From Symsagittifera roscoffensis (lineage: Eukaryota > Xenacoelomorpha > Acoela > Convolutidae), in assembly GCF_963678635.1 (NCBI RefSeq), contig NW_026971722.1:1-62000 (forward strand): a DNA stretch of 62,000 nucleotides, written 5' to 3'. Below, in pieces: positions 1-10,407 of the stretch. The stretch's first letter is position 1; each line of letters begins with the position of its first letter. The notes below the pieces were generated by a model. The model worked only from the letters and a program-made list of their open reading frames with translations, had not been told where the DNA came from and ran no database searches. The position numbers and the translations under genes are program-made.

Positions 1-231
1 TGCCAATCACAAGTGGTGCATTGTCATGAATAACGTTTATTATGGACTGAACTTGCCAAAATTTTTGAAAAACAACGTTTTACAGATGATAAAATAGTGT
101 TTGGAGGTGCTTGTAAAGTTTTAATTTCGGCTTGAAGTCCCTTCGGCTTAAAGTCCCGTCGGCTTCTTGTCCTAAACCCGTTCTCAATACGTCAATATGT
201 TTTAGATCTCACATATTGTGTGTGTTTTCAC
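1..231. other. AT-rich flank, no gene seen
   Basis: No reading frame, splice-bounded exon or RNA gene can be supported here. A short direct repeat built on GCTT..AAGTCCCxTCGGCTT occurs near 130-170. Confidence 0.5.
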
Positions 232-587
232 CAGCTGATTTAGGGAGGGGGTGAAGGGATTTTGCCCTTTTGTACTCTTTTGAGATATTCATTTTTGGCT
301 GAGTGACCCTGAAATTTTTCCAAAAGCGTCTTCGGAGCCAATACATGCTAATTTTGAGGGGAAGCGCACGCCGAAAACGCAGTTGTTTGGTCAAAATTTT
401 CCAAAAAGTGCGTAAAAACGCCATTTTTGGCCTGATTTTTTAAAAATTTGGGTCTACATAGCCTTATCTTCTTAGAGCGCTCGGAAAATCAATTTGGTAT
501 ATTTTTTAAAAAATGGACAAAATATTCAAACTTTTTCTTTGAAAATCCGACCCCCCTCCCCCCCTCGAGCGAAAAAATCCGCCCCTG
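232..587. mobile_element. hAT-like MITE, copy 1
   Basis: The ends are imperfect inverted repeats: the left begins CAGCTGATTTAGG and the right ends in the reverse complement of CAGGGGCGGATT. The interior matches the copy at 998-1307, including the Gly/Cys-neutral blocks around TGGCTGA and GAGGGG. The flanks share a 7-8 bp GTGTTTT-type repeat, with a few extra bases on the left. There is no coding capacity. The family is assigned from the CAG..CTG ends and the clean 8-bp duplication of copy 2. Confidence 0.6.
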
Positions 588-989
588 GGTGTTTTGATTA
601 ACGGTAAAGTATCTTCTATTAGTTGTATCTTTTCACAAAATTGTTTCAATTTTTGCAGGACATTTATTAAAGCAAAGCATTCGCTTATTTCTCACCTCTT
701 GATTGAGAATATTCTTCCAGGCATTCGGCAGCTATTCGCTTTTTGGGGTGCAGCTTACGTTTTATCTCTTCATGAGTCTCTTGTTCTTTTTTAGACGGGG
801 GTTTGCGAAGTATTTTGTAAAGAATATTCAAGAATAGATTATTCGAAGACTGCAGATCAGAAGAAGAAAGCTAAACAAAAGAATTAACTTCGAATATAAA
901 AAGGGTTAAAAAATGTATAAAAATGTATAAATGTAAAAAATATAAAAATTTCAAAAAAATGTATAATTGTTTTGCGTTTCCCAAATAGT
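588..989. other. AT-rich spacer, no gene seen
   Basis: The longest frame here is about 66 codons. It lacks splice context and any recognisable motif, so it is treated as chance. Confidence 0.5.
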
Positions 990-1315
990 CTGTCAAGCAG
1001 TAGCGGATTTAGGGAAGAGGGGAGAGGGGGGCGGACGCTCATTCCTCAGTGATTAGACCCCCTGCCGAGCCAAAGGGTCCCCCTTTGTACTATTTTCAGA
1101 TATCCATTTTTGGCTGACTGACCTTAAAATTTTTCTAAGGGCGCCTTCGGCTCCAATCTATAATAATTTTAGGGGGAGCGCGCCGAAAAAACCCAATTGT
1201 TGGTCGAAGTGTTCCAAAAAGTGCCTAAAAACGCCTTTTTTGGACTGTTTTTTTTTCAAAAAACCGCACCCCCACCTCCCCTCGAGAAATTCCTAGATTC
1301 GCGCCAGCTGTCAAG
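990..1315. mobile_element. hAT-like MITE, copy 2, with 8-bp target duplication
   Basis: The element proper is 998-1307 (310 bp). It starts CAGTAGCGGATTTAGG, and its end reads, in reverse complement, CTGGCGCGAATCTAGG, giving a 16-nt terminal inverted repeat with five mismatches. It is flanked on both sides by CTGTCAAG (990-997 and 1308-1315), a perfect 8-bp direct repeat. An 8-bp target duplication with CAG-type ends is characteristic of the hAT superfamily. No transposase frame is present, so it is non-autonomous. Confidence 0.8.
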
Positions 1316-1325
1316 ATGAAATGAG

Positions 1326-1830
1326 TGGAACCAGTTCTAAACTAAAATTTATAGACCAACTATTTCTATAACTAACGATCATATTCCATCTCTAACATTA
1401 ACACTTATTTGTAAGTGCTGAAATTACTTGTAATTTCAGCACCAGAGCAATTAAAATAAAATTTTGAATAGTTGTTCTCCTTCTAGATAAACTACAAGAA
1501 CTAACTCGCATAAACCAGTATACACTAGATCTATTGAGACTAGGAGTGAAAAGAGTAAGATTAAGATCTATTAGACTAAGAGTTTGCACGAATCTATCCG
1601 GCAGAAAATAAGAAAGCATGACGAGCAGACGGTGTACCTTATCTGAAATTACTCTATGAGTATAACCAAAAGCTCATAACTCATGAGTTCAACAAAAACC
1701 AATATCTTGAATTTTTTTAATTTAAAGAATGGCCATTTTTGTATTTTCTTAGAAAAGATATGAAATTTTCGAAACGCAAAGAGGATAATTATAAGATTTC
1801 AAATGCTTTAGTACGACAGAAAACGGAAAC
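1326..1830 (+). repeat. 5' LTR of element A
   Basis: It begins TGGAACCAGTTC and matches 4672-5218 along its length. It contains the short inverted block TGCTGAAATTAC/GTAATTTCAGCA and the GACGAGCAGACGGTGTACC block, which is also found in element B's LTRs. Confidence 0.7.
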
Positions 1831-2088
1831 AATTTTTGTAATTAGAGTGCTTTATGCAGTAAATTTAAATTTTCTTTTACTGCCATGAAAAAAATTTGAA
1901 GAAAAAATCCTTCAACAACCTTACTGGTGCTAAACCTACTATCTTTACAATAACGACTGATAAAAAGAACACAATCGTTCCTCCCAAAAAACTGCAGTAA
2001 ATCAAATTTTCTAAAAAAATAGTTTATTAAAAACAAAATACAAAAATTAGTTAGTACAAAAACCATTGTTAGTTCTTAAAATAACTGA

Positions 2089-2535
2089 TTTTTCTCATCC
2101 CAGCTTCATTACCTATCGCAAACCATTACATCCTCCGAATCCTCCAACCCAGCATCCACAACTGAAGAAACCCGAGCCCACCAAGTATTTAAGCAAAAAC
2201 ATCCCAAAACCCCAATGCCTCCCAACCCTCGACCTCCTCGATTGTTTTCCGTTCACCCATTTCACACTAACACAAAAGAATTCCTACAAATGTGCTTACC
2301 GTTTTTTCCACAATACACTTACTATCAAACTACTAAAAACGATCAACGAAATGACGTTGGCAAACACGCCTTGTTTCTCACACTTTCATGGACCTCATAT
2401 TACCATTTCACCAAACCATTATCACTCCCATTATATAATAACCAAGAAGACAATGAATTTTGTCACACTCGACTACATCACCTAACCACAGCACTTCATG
2501 AAAACAATTCACAACTATCACCAAAACAATCCTGA
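2089..2535 (+). CDS. Unrecognised ORF in LTR element A
   Basis: An uninterrupted frame runs 149 codons from the stop at 2086-2088 to the TGA at 2533-2535. The first ATG is at 2215, giving 106 residues. The product is Pro/Thr/Ser/His-rich at the start (for example TPMPPNPRPPRLF) and then has a mixed, protein-like stretch containing KEFLQMCLPFFPQYTYY. No zinc knuckle, DTG protease or YxDD motif is present. It could be a gag-like or accessory protein of the element, but no homology is recognised. It is not similar by eye to the ORFs at the same place in element B. Confidence 0.35.
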   Translation, partial: FFSSQLHYLSQTITSSESSNPASTTEETRAHQVFKQKHPKTPMPPNPRPPRLFSVHPFHTNTKEFLQMCLPFFPQYTYYQTTKNDQRNDVGKHALFLTLSWTSYYHFTKPLSLPLYNNQEDNEFCHTRLHHLTTALHENNSQLSPKQS

Positions 2536-2746
2536 ATAGGTTTTTTGAAACAATCCTATCATGAAAACAATCCACAAATAGGTTTTTTGTAAAAAAAAAA
2601 AGTCAAACCGATTTTCCATCATCCACTATGATCACGCTATTTCACGTTATATGGAAGATACCATTTTAGAAGACAATACTAACGCTAACACCCAACTAAC
2701 TGAAAGTTTTTAAATATAATCTCAATATGTATTTGTCATTAACTGC

Positions 2747-3016
2747 ATGACTAAAAAATATGCTGATTTTATATCCACAGCACTTCGCGACACAAAAGCC
2801 TACAATCCTCATTTTAATAAATCTAACCATTTCTCACTAACTTTCAATTTTCTAGCACCAAAAGAACGCGACTTACACCGCTCACAACAAAACAAACTCA
2901 CACGTACACTTATTATAAATTTATCCAATACTACTACACAACTAAAACACCATCGCGAAACGCACAACATCGATTTCAATTCATTAACTCTAAATATACT
3001 TCATCCTTCTTCTTAA
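2747..3016 (+). CDS. Second unrecognised ORF in LTR element A
   Basis: An 89-codon frame starts at ATG 2747 and ends TAA 3014-3016. The product is hydrophilic and basic, with phrases such as LTFNFLAPKERDLHRSQQNK. It follows the 2089-2535 frame by about 210 bp and may be a frame-shifted continuation of one original ORF. No domain is recognised. It may be a remnant rather than a working gene. Confidence 0.3.
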   Translation: MTKKYADFISTALRDTKAYNPHFNKSNHFSLTFNFLAPKERDLHRSQQNKLTRTLIINLSNTTTQLKHHRETHNIDFNSLTLNILHPSS

Positions 3017-3239
3017 ATTTCACATATTTGCCAACAATGACCCTTAGCAGGATTTTTGCCAACATTGACCCTTAGTAAATATGTTTTAAGTATTTTTAAC
3101 TAAAAGTTTCCAAAGACAACTGAGCATTTTGTATAAGTGTTTCACTTTTCTTTTTAGATTTCATCACTCAAACATCTAAAACAAATTTAAAAAAAAATTG
3201 AAAGTTTTTTTCTAGAATTTTGAAATTGATTTTAACAAA

Positions 3240-3420
3240 TTGCAGTATATAATCACAAGCAGTAGGATTTACGTTCAAAAACAGTAAATTTATAAGACTA
3301 TTCCTTCAAAGCAGTAAGCTTCCCTTCTACCAAGCAGTAATTTCATAAATTAAAACTCCCAAAGCAGTAAAATTAGTATTTCAATGTAGTAAATTCCTAA
3401 AAAAAGTTGCAGATAAACTA
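3240..3420 (+). repeat. Array of GCAGTAA motifs inside element A
   Basis: About eight copies of (A/G)GCAGTAA(A)TT-like motifs are spaced 20-30 bp apart (near 3241, 3259, 3282, 3311, 3340, 3362, 3386 and 3407). Element B has the same motif in the matching interior position on its coding strand (around 29970-30055), so it belongs to the family rather than to the host site. Confidence 0.5.
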
Positions 3421-3916
3421 AAGAGTACTAACCTTTTTACAAGACGCTTTTTTAAAATAAATTTGAATTAATCACTCGCCCATAAATCACACACTCTTTC
3501 CACAATCACACAGCGCGCCCAGGGTGAAATATTTAAATAATGAATTTTAAGTTTCAACTTTCACTGATAACAACTCTAACTAGTTTCCACATGTTTCAAA
3601 CTTTTCTCTAACACGGTAGGAGGGAATTCTTACTAACGACACAAAACAACACACTAAAAGCATGACTAAGGAAGAAAAACCCGCGGTAAACAAACCAGAT
3701 TAAAACCAAACTAAAACCGGATAAATTTTGTTTTTTGAAAACCACTTTCAAATTTTACCACAATCAAATAAAACACAAAAAATCTAAAGACAAACCCAAA
3801 CCAAAACATTTTATTTCTGAGAATAGGACACAACCAAAACAAAAAGAGAAAAACAAGTAATAAAAATGAAACAACAAAAAAAGACACTACACAAAGAGAC
3901 CATTAGAAAATACCCC

Positions 3917-4010
3917 CGTTCCTGGCCTCACCAACCAGAGTGACGTCCTGAGCATGCTCTATCGCCGGCCTAACCCACCGCGCTACAACCACGCTTTGTG
4001 ATCCACACTC
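3917..4010. other. GC-rich palindromic block conserved in elements A and B
   Basis: This GC island in an AT-rich element contains the palindrome GAGCATGCTC (3950-3959) next to GACGTC. A matching block occurs at 29330-29425 in element B. Read on the antisense strand of the element it contains an A-box-like string; see the element B entry. No B-box is visible, so it is not called a tRNA. Confidence 0.5.
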
Positions 4011-4202
4011 TATTTTTACCAAGAGTTGCTCTAGTCTAAGCGACTACTAAAAAATAACCACCAAACTAAAGTAAAATGTTTTGCGATAACAATTAATAAG
4101 AAAACATAACTAAAACTTAATTAACAAAGAGTAATTATATATATGAACCATAAATGCATTTGTTAAAATTTTTTAGAGCCCAAGGAACGAGCAGCAAAAG
4201 AG

Positions 4203-4370
4203 ATGACAACCCAACTACTTTCCAAATTCGTAATGGAAAATCTCTTCGATTTGCTGCCTAAAGTCACTACCCTCAAAGGATTTGAAGTATGGACTCAACA
4301 TCGCAGCAAAGGACAACCATTAAACCAGACCAATTTCCATCTCGATTTTGACTACACGTACCGATCCTAG
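4203..4370 (+). CDS. Short 3' ORF of element A
   Basis: A 55-codon frame from ATG 4203 to TAG 4368-4370. It is open back to a good splice-acceptor-like site (polypyrimidine then TTTTAG at 4171-4176). The product has no recognised domain (MTTQLLSKFVMENLFDLLPK at the start). Element B holds a diverged counterpart around 28940-29080 (minus strand), sharing the sense of TTKGF and of the NQTN/PDQ area, but its frame is broken. It may be a spliced accessory ORF of this element family; that is inference. Confidence 0.3.
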   Translation: MTTQLLSKFVMENLFDLLPKVTTLKGFEVWTQHRSKGQPLNQTNFHLDFDYTYRS

Positions 4371-4671
4371 TCACATGGCACTTCACACGGAAAAGTCAAA
4401 CTTCACCATGCACGTAGTCTCGCTCTAAACTTAGCGAAATCAATACATCATTGCATCGATCAGAAGTCTTGACACAATCCCCCAAGACTACCACGATCAA
4501 CGAGACCCATCTTGAAACACAAATAAAACACTCTTCCTCCTCCAAACACAAACAGCCACATTTCTCTTTTCTCCAAGAAGTCAATGCTCGCAACTTCAAA
4601 AGAAACTACTTCACCCGTCCTTCTCTACATCAAACAATTAAAAATCAAAAACTCTCTAAACCCCGGATGGG

Positions 4672-5218
4672 TGGAACCAGTTCTAAACTAGTATTTATAG
4701 ACTAATTATATTTATGATGGAATATAACTATGAAATATTTATAACTAACCAATCAAATTCCATCTCTAACATTCACACTTATTTGTAAGTGCTGAAACTT
4801 ATTTGTAAGTAGTTTCAGCACCAGAACAATTAAAAAAAAACTTTTAACACAGTTGTTCTCCTTCTGGATAAACACCAAGAACTAACTCGCATAAACCAAT
4901 ATACACTAGATCTATTGGAACTAGGAGATATAAGAGTAAGATTAAGATCGGTGTTAGACTAAGAATTTGCACGAATCTATCCGGCCGAAAATAAGATAGC
5001 GTGACGAGCAGACGGTGTACCTTATCTGAATTTACTCTATGATTATAACCAATTGGTCAAAAATTATGATTTTAACAAAAACTGACGTCTTGAGTTTTTT
5101 AAATTTAAATAATGGCCAGTTTTGTATTTTCTTGGAAAAGTTCTGAAATTTTTGAAACGCAATAATAAGGATAATTATAAAAATTCAAATGCTTTTTTTT
5201 CAATAAAAAACCGGAAAT
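4672..5218 (+). repeat. 3' LTR of element A
   Basis: Direct repeat of 1326-1830 starting TGGAACC. It directly follows the CCCCGGATGGG tract (4661-4671). It carries a small extra segment with a duplicated ACTTATTTGTAAGT relative to the 5' copy. Confidence 0.7.
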
Positions 5219-5469
5219 ATTTCAAACGAGCTATTTCAAGTGTTGATATCTGTATAATGGTGATAATGCCATTACAACAAGCCTAAAGTTTAAGTTTTTA
5301 CGCAACATAACAATAGATTGTCATTGTTGATTTGAATTTGTTTCCTAATTTGATGTAATTTACGTTATTTTGATGTTTTTTTTTCGACTTCACAATATGG
5401 CGGTTTGAAGATAAGGCGGTTTGTTGAATATCCAACCTGTAGAAAGTAAGGGCTTTCAATGAGACTCAC
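5219..5469. other. Spacer after element A
   Basis: AT-rich; no supported feature. Confidence 0.4.
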
Positions 5470-5544
5470 CTCTTTGGCTGGGCTCATTTCAGTATCGCTC
5501 TCATTACTCGAAGTAGTTTCGACATCTGACGTGAAATCTGAATT
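5470..5544 (-). CDS. Orphan exon candidate, acidic Ser/Thr-rich
   Basis: On the minus strand a 75-nt block is bounded by a good acceptor (ATATTTCAG) and a consensus donor (GAG|GTGAGT). It is open in one frame for exactly 25 codons, phase 0 at both ends. The peptide is acidic and Ser/Thr-rich, starting NSDFTSDVETTSSNESDTEM. This looks like a linker exon of an unknown gene whose other exons are not identifiable here. GC content is higher than in the flanks. Chance cannot be excluded for so short a block. Confidence 0.4.
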
Positions 5545-6149
5545 CTGAAATATGTTTCACACTTTAAAAAAATTCAGCTTTATCGTTATCTATTTCAATT
5601 TTTCAAAAAAATTGTTTTGGAGCATTCTTGCAAGATGACCATCTTTTTGTTCAAATACTGGCAAGCAAAATATAGTCTTGCTTGATCTTGCAAGATGATC
5701 ATCCTTGATTTCAGAAAAAGAAGTCAATTATAATAAATGGTGCATCTAATTATCAAATTTCCTCTGAAGTTCTCCGGCATTTTCAGCAACGCCCCCCCCC
5801 CCTTGTCAACTGCTTGTCAGCCAAATATATCGACTAGAAAGATTGTGACGACACCGGTCGGCTAAAAATTGGAAATCATAAAAATAACAAACGTAGAAAT
5901 TCGCCAAAAAAAACTAATAAATAATAAATTCCGGTAAAAATTGAATTCTATTTTGTGTTTTTAAAAGCTCTGAGTTTACTTTTTTACTAACTTCTTGAAA
6001 TAGTTTTAAAAGCCTCGGATAAAAATGTCGAATGACGAACTATATATAAAATTTATCCCTTGATTATTTCGACTTTTTCCTCATTTTAAGCTTCTGAGTC
6101 ACTTTTCACTCTGGTATCAAAAAAAAACATAAAACTTCTTTTTACTTAG

Positions 6150-6330
6150 AAAAACTAGTTGCTTAATGTATGGCTCAGTACGGATTAAAATGAATGGAAA
6201 AGATGTCAAACCAGAAGAGGCGAAGGAACAGGACTCCAAGCCAGACTCGTGTTCGTTTGTTCCCGTGTCGCGCCGTCAAGGACACTCTGACTCCGAGGAC
6301 TCGTCATCGTTTGACTTCGTGATTCCATGA
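6150..6330 (+). CDS. Orphan terminal exon candidate, acidic
   Basis: After the acceptor-like TTTTTACTTAG (6139-6149) the frame is open to TGA at 6328-6330. From ATG 6166 it encodes 54 residues, rich in Asp, Ser, Glu and Lys, including EEAKEQDSKPDSCSF and ending SSSFDFVIP. Base composition (about 50% GC) stands out from the surrounding sequence (about 30%), which suggests selection on codons. No domain is recognised. It could be the last exon of a plus-strand gene or a small protein. No clear polyadenylation signal follows. Confidence 0.45.
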
Positions 6331-6911
6331 TTCATCGGATAATTATTCCACACCCTCTAGATCGTTACAAAGAGCAAAATTGTTTCTTTTAATTAGCTTT
6401 ACGCTTAACTATAATTCAAGTAAATTCTATAATTTGTAACACAAAGTCATGAAAGATTGGTTAACACAAAAAGATGTTTTTGAAATTTTGAAATTGGTTT
6501 TGAAAGATTAAGAAATTAAATGCAAATCAGACTAACGGGGGTTTAAACAGAATAACTATACGCAAGTAATTTAAAAATCGAAAAATTAAACTACAAATAG
6601 GCGCATTTGACTAAAAATCAATCAATTAAATCTACTCTTAAAAGTAATTTTTTCGACCAAATACCTTTCTGCAGAAAAGAATTTTAACTGAGTTATCAAA
6701 TTAAGCTGGACTTGTTTTAAACTTTTTAAATTCTTATGTAAAATATATGACGACAGAGCTGAAGAACACATGAACACAATGCGCGGTTTTCGACTAGCCT
6801 GAGACAACCAAACAAAGTTTTCGGTCCGTCGAGCTTAAGTCGTTATAAATACAAAAAGTCATGGGTCTGGTTAACGATGCCCCCCTTTGCAAAAAAGGGG
6901 GTAATTGTTAC
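6331..6911. other. AT-rich spacer before the Gypsy element
   Basis: No gene seen. A run of CCCCCCTTTG...AAAAGGGGG near 6879-6901 can form a short stem. Confidence 0.4.
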
Positions 6912-6916
6912 AAGGT

Positions 6917-7250
6917 TGTCATGAGGCGACCTTTGGTACCTCATTCTATTCTATTTACTCATTCTTATTCAACTATGTCTTAATTATCTACTTATAGTGC
7001 AGTAAATTGATTCAAGGACAAATCTCACCAGCCAAATCGTTTGTCACTTGAGAACCTGAAGCAGTCACTTGCGAAAGCCTTATGTGTGAAATCTAGTCGA
7101 TAAAACATTCGTGTTATCAAAACAATATATTCAATCTGGAATCGTTATTCATATATACATTATTCTTATCTACCTATTTATATATCATATTTAACTCAAA
7201 ATTCGATTTTTACAATACTGTTTTCCCTACTCCAACTGAAGGAAATCTCA
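6917..7250 (+). repeat. 5' LTR of Gypsy element
   Basis: 334 bp, direct repeat of 13588-13927. Starts TGTCATG and ends CTCA, directly followed by the primer-binding site. Confidence 0.9.
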
Positions 7251-8515
7251 TGGCGCAGCCAGCAGTTCCTGTGAATGAAGACAGGACTGACTTACTCGGA
7301 ATACCACCCTTTTGGGCGAAAACATCGGTTAACCCACCTTTCATTTGGGAGACTTGGGTGGGACAGTTTTTCTTGGCCGTTAGTCTCAAAGACAATATTT
7401 CTCCGGGGGAGGTACTAGTTGCACCAGCAGAGTTAGTGGATGAACCTTATCCGAAGCCTGAAGCACCGGGGACTGATGAAAGTGCGGTAGATGTAACCAA
7501 TAGGAACCTCCGAGTTGCAGCAGCTAATAGAAGAATCGATGAGTACAATCAAGAGAGGAGGAGGAAAGGACCTCGCATTGGACATAACTGGTGTTACCAT
7601 GAGGCAGAGGCCGGTTTGAAATCGCGACTTTTCTTCGCACTGGGAAATGAGAAAAAAACAATTTTTGGATTCTTACCCTCACCTGGATCTCAATACTAGC
7701 TCTTTCATTGATTTTCACAAGTGCTGCGAAGATCTTTTCAAGGCAGAGCGGGGCTACACAGTCGAAAGGATTAAGTTGTATTATACAATTTTCATGCAGG
7801 AGAATGACTCATTCTCATCATTTTATGATCGACTTAGCGCTCAAACTGCGCTGTGTAATTGGCCGCTCGATCAGGAAAGAGCGACGTTGAAAGACTTGTT
7901 TATTGGCCGCATTCGCAATGTGGAGGTTCAGAGGCAATTAATCAGAGTAAAAGCTATGCTTGATGATACTCTACAACTGGTATTGGAGAATGAGAAAGGG
8001 GCTAAAACATCAGAACAATTTCAGAAATTTCTCCCGCATAACAACGCTACTTCCAATACCACCAACACTATTCGAGTCAAGCAGGAACCAACTTCATCAG
8101 TACAACAGTTCAAGAATCAAGGAAATAGCAGCCGGGGAGGAGGTGTAAACCGTCCTAACCAACAACAAAATCAAAATAAACCATGTTATTTTTGCGGTAA
8201 CCCGTTTTCTCTTGAACATCGCCGGTCGTGTCCGGCCAGAGAAGCTACTTGTAATGCTTGCAAAAAGAAGGGTCATTTTGCTAAGGTGTGTAACACAACA
8301 AAACGACGCGTTAACATGGTACAAAATGAAGAGATGTCTTCAGATCAAGAGTGCAATTTAAATGACGTGAATGGTGTCAGCGAGCCGGAATATGGAGTCA
8401 TGGCGATAGACGTTGTGCAGATTAACAATGTGGAACTTCTGAAGGCAGCGGGAGGACAACCAAGGAGCCTCAGCAATCAGTTACGTTCTGGTAACTCCTT
8501 TTTCTATGCTACGGT
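7250..8515 (+). pseudogene. gag: Gypsy gag (capsid and nucleocapsid), frameshifted
   Basis: The first frame (7250-7699, from the ATG overlapping the LTR end) gives the N-terminal region and runs into a capsid-like stretch near EAGLKSRLFFALGNEKK. It breaks at an A-run at 7652-7658. The frame starting at 7647 continues the same protein with a typical Gypsy capsid region (YTIFMQENDSFSSFYDRLSA). Two zinc fingers follow at residues about 180-216 of that frame; the second is a clean C-x2-C-x4-H-x4-C knuckle (CNACKKKGHFAKVC). The role is virus-like particle assembly and RNA packaging. The single-frame shift at the homopolymer makes this copy non-functional unless it is an assembly error. Confidence 0.85.
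7251..7268 (+). other. Primer-binding site of Gypsy element
   Basis: TGGCGCAGCC follows the LTR with no gap. TGG pairs with the CCA end of a tRNA. The matching tRNA was not determined. Confidence 0.75.
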
Positions 8516-8753
8516 CGACACTGGCAGTCCCGTGTCTTTCTTAAACAAGAAAACGGCGGAAATACTCATGAAGCGGATTCCCAACGTTAAATTTAACGAC
8601 GTCGCGAGACACCCATTAGACATTACTTATGTTGATTATAACAAGAAACCAATTAAACTGTTCGGATCACTAGAAATACCTATTACGTCGAAGGGTTCGA
8701 AAATGCGTGTTTCTTGGTTTCCGAAAATCGTACTCGGAATTTACTCGGATTGA
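8500..8753 (+). pseudogene. Gypsy aspartic protease remnant
   Basis: In the same frame as the zinc fingers, the DTG active-site triad appears in YATVDTGSPVSF, typical of retropepsins. The C-terminal ILGxDxL-like motif falls in the next frame (NLLGLNLHEKLG at 8738-8775), so there is a frameshift near 8720. The protease would cut the polyprotein. Confidence 0.8.
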
Positions 8754-10407
8754 ACCTTCATGAGAAATTGGGAATTGAGACGGTGCAACGCAGACCGGCA
8801 GAAGTTAGCTTGGCGGAAGAAGAGCAGGAATTGGATCCGAACTCACAGTTCTGGAGGGATCATTTTGTCAAAAGGTACCCTAATGTGTTCAGCAGGCTGG
8901 GGAGGTCGAAAAATCATAAAGTATTCACGAATTTTAAAGACCCTTTGGTGCCTAGACAAACTAAAGGCCGAAAAGTCCCTATACATTTACAACATCGAGT
9001 CACGGCTGAGATTAAAAAGTTAATCAAAGACAAGCACATTGAAAAATTAGAAAAGTGTACCACTGATCATTTCATCGCGCCCATAGTGCTAACAGCAAAG
9101 AAGGATGGGTCTACAAAACTCGCGCTCAATGCTAAACCTATGAACGCCCAAATCTGGCAAAATAAATATCAAATGTTAATATGCATAAATTGATTGACTC
9201 CGCGGCTCAAATCATAACTAGAGACGCACCTGGGGAAGTGTGGTTTACTTCTAATGACCTTAAATACGCTTTTAGTCAATTACCTTTATCGGAGCTAACC
9301 AGTAGTCATTGTAACTTTAGTATTTTGTGTGGAGAAGCAACAGGCACCTATCGATTCAAGACTGGTTTCTACGGACTGAGGGATATGCCTACGGAATTCC
9401 GGAAAACGATGGACCGTACTTTACAAGGATTGGAAGGTGTCATATGTTACCTTGATGATATACTGGTTGTCACTAAAGGAAGAGTTGAGGATCATAATGT
9501 ACTGGTCGAAAGAGTCATGAATCGATTGAATGAAGAAGGATGGGCGTTGAAACTTAGTCAATGTGAGTTCTCAGTTAATAAGTTAGTCTGGTTAGGGTAC
9601 GCAATCGATGAAAACCGTTACGCTCCGAAATTCTCGAAAATAGAGGCCATCAAATCCCTGTTGCCACCAAAAACCCTTAAGCAGTTAAAATTGTTTATGG
9701 GGACCCTCAATCACCTTCAACGTTTCATTCCGGATTTGCACAAATATACAGTTGCATTCAGAGCTTCGTTAAAAGCGGAGAATAAGAAATCATTTTTGTG
9801 GGGGGAAGAACAAGACATTGCGTTTCAGAAAATTTTAAACCTCATCGCAAACATCCCTAATTTGTTCCACTATGATGCTTCGAAAGCTTCGCGAGTTAAA
9901 TATGATGCAAGTCAAAGCGGGCTGGGGGCTTGTTTGGAACAAGAAGTGGAACCAACTGTTTGGGCCCCGATTGCGTTTGCCTCTAGATTTCTAAACTCCG
10001 CGGAAATCAATTATAGTACCAATGAGTTAGAGCTTCTGGCCATTGTATGGGCGTGCGAACGTTTTCGTACATACTTACTTGGTCAGCGCTTTGTTATTCT
10101 AACCGATCATAAGGCCATTATTTCCGCCCTCAACGAAACGTATGGCAAGAAATCTTATCAGTCACGACTCATTCGTTGGGCGGACCGTCTTATTCCGTTC
10201 AATTATCAAATCGAACATATACCCGGTTCCTCCCTAGGTATTGTAGACTATATGTCCAGATACCCGACTTTTGAAGCACCTTTACCGTCATCGCATGATA
10301 AATTATTTGTCATTAAATCTATTCAAGCTTTTCACAATGCTTTAAGTTCGATTAGTACTCAAATCCAGACCTCAAATAGTGCCGGTGGGGCAAAGTTCTT
10401 ATTGTAA
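8714..10407 (+). pseudogene. pol: Gypsy reverse transcriptase and RNase H
   Basis: The N-terminal fingers region lies in 8714-9193 (IAPIVLTAKKDGSTKLALNA). A frameshift near 9180 moves the rest into 9181-10407. The catalytic YLDD box is in GVICYLDDILVV (about 9448-9460). Downstream come the thumb-like GTLNHLQRFIPDLHKYT and the RNase H motifs (YDASQSGLGACL, TNELELLAIVWACERF, LTDHKAI). This is the Ty3/Gypsy polymerase that copies element RNA into DNA. The usual LDLKDA-type motif reads SNDLKYAF here. The frame ends at TAA 10405-10407, just before the CCAAT-rich segment. Confidence 0.9.

Larger units (their letters stand above)
1326..5218 (+). mobile_element. LTR retroelement A, non-autonomous, old
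   Basis: Two direct repeats of about 500-550 bp (1326-1830 and 4672-5218) bound an interior of about 2.8 kb. Both repeats start TGGAACC. A purine/GC tract, CCCCGGATGGG, directly precedes the second, as a polypurine tract would. The interior has several short frames but no reverse transcriptase, protease or integrase motif that I can see. The repeats, the tract and part of the interior resemble element B at 28190-33253, which lies in the opposite orientation. LTR divergence is high (roughly 15-20% by eye), so the insertion is old. The exact 3' LTR end and target duplication are not clear. Confidence 0.7.

Noticed and set aside
2066-2485. 139-codon frame overlapping the 2089-2535 frame
   Set aside because: The alternative frame has more protein-like composition over its second half; only one of the two can be real.
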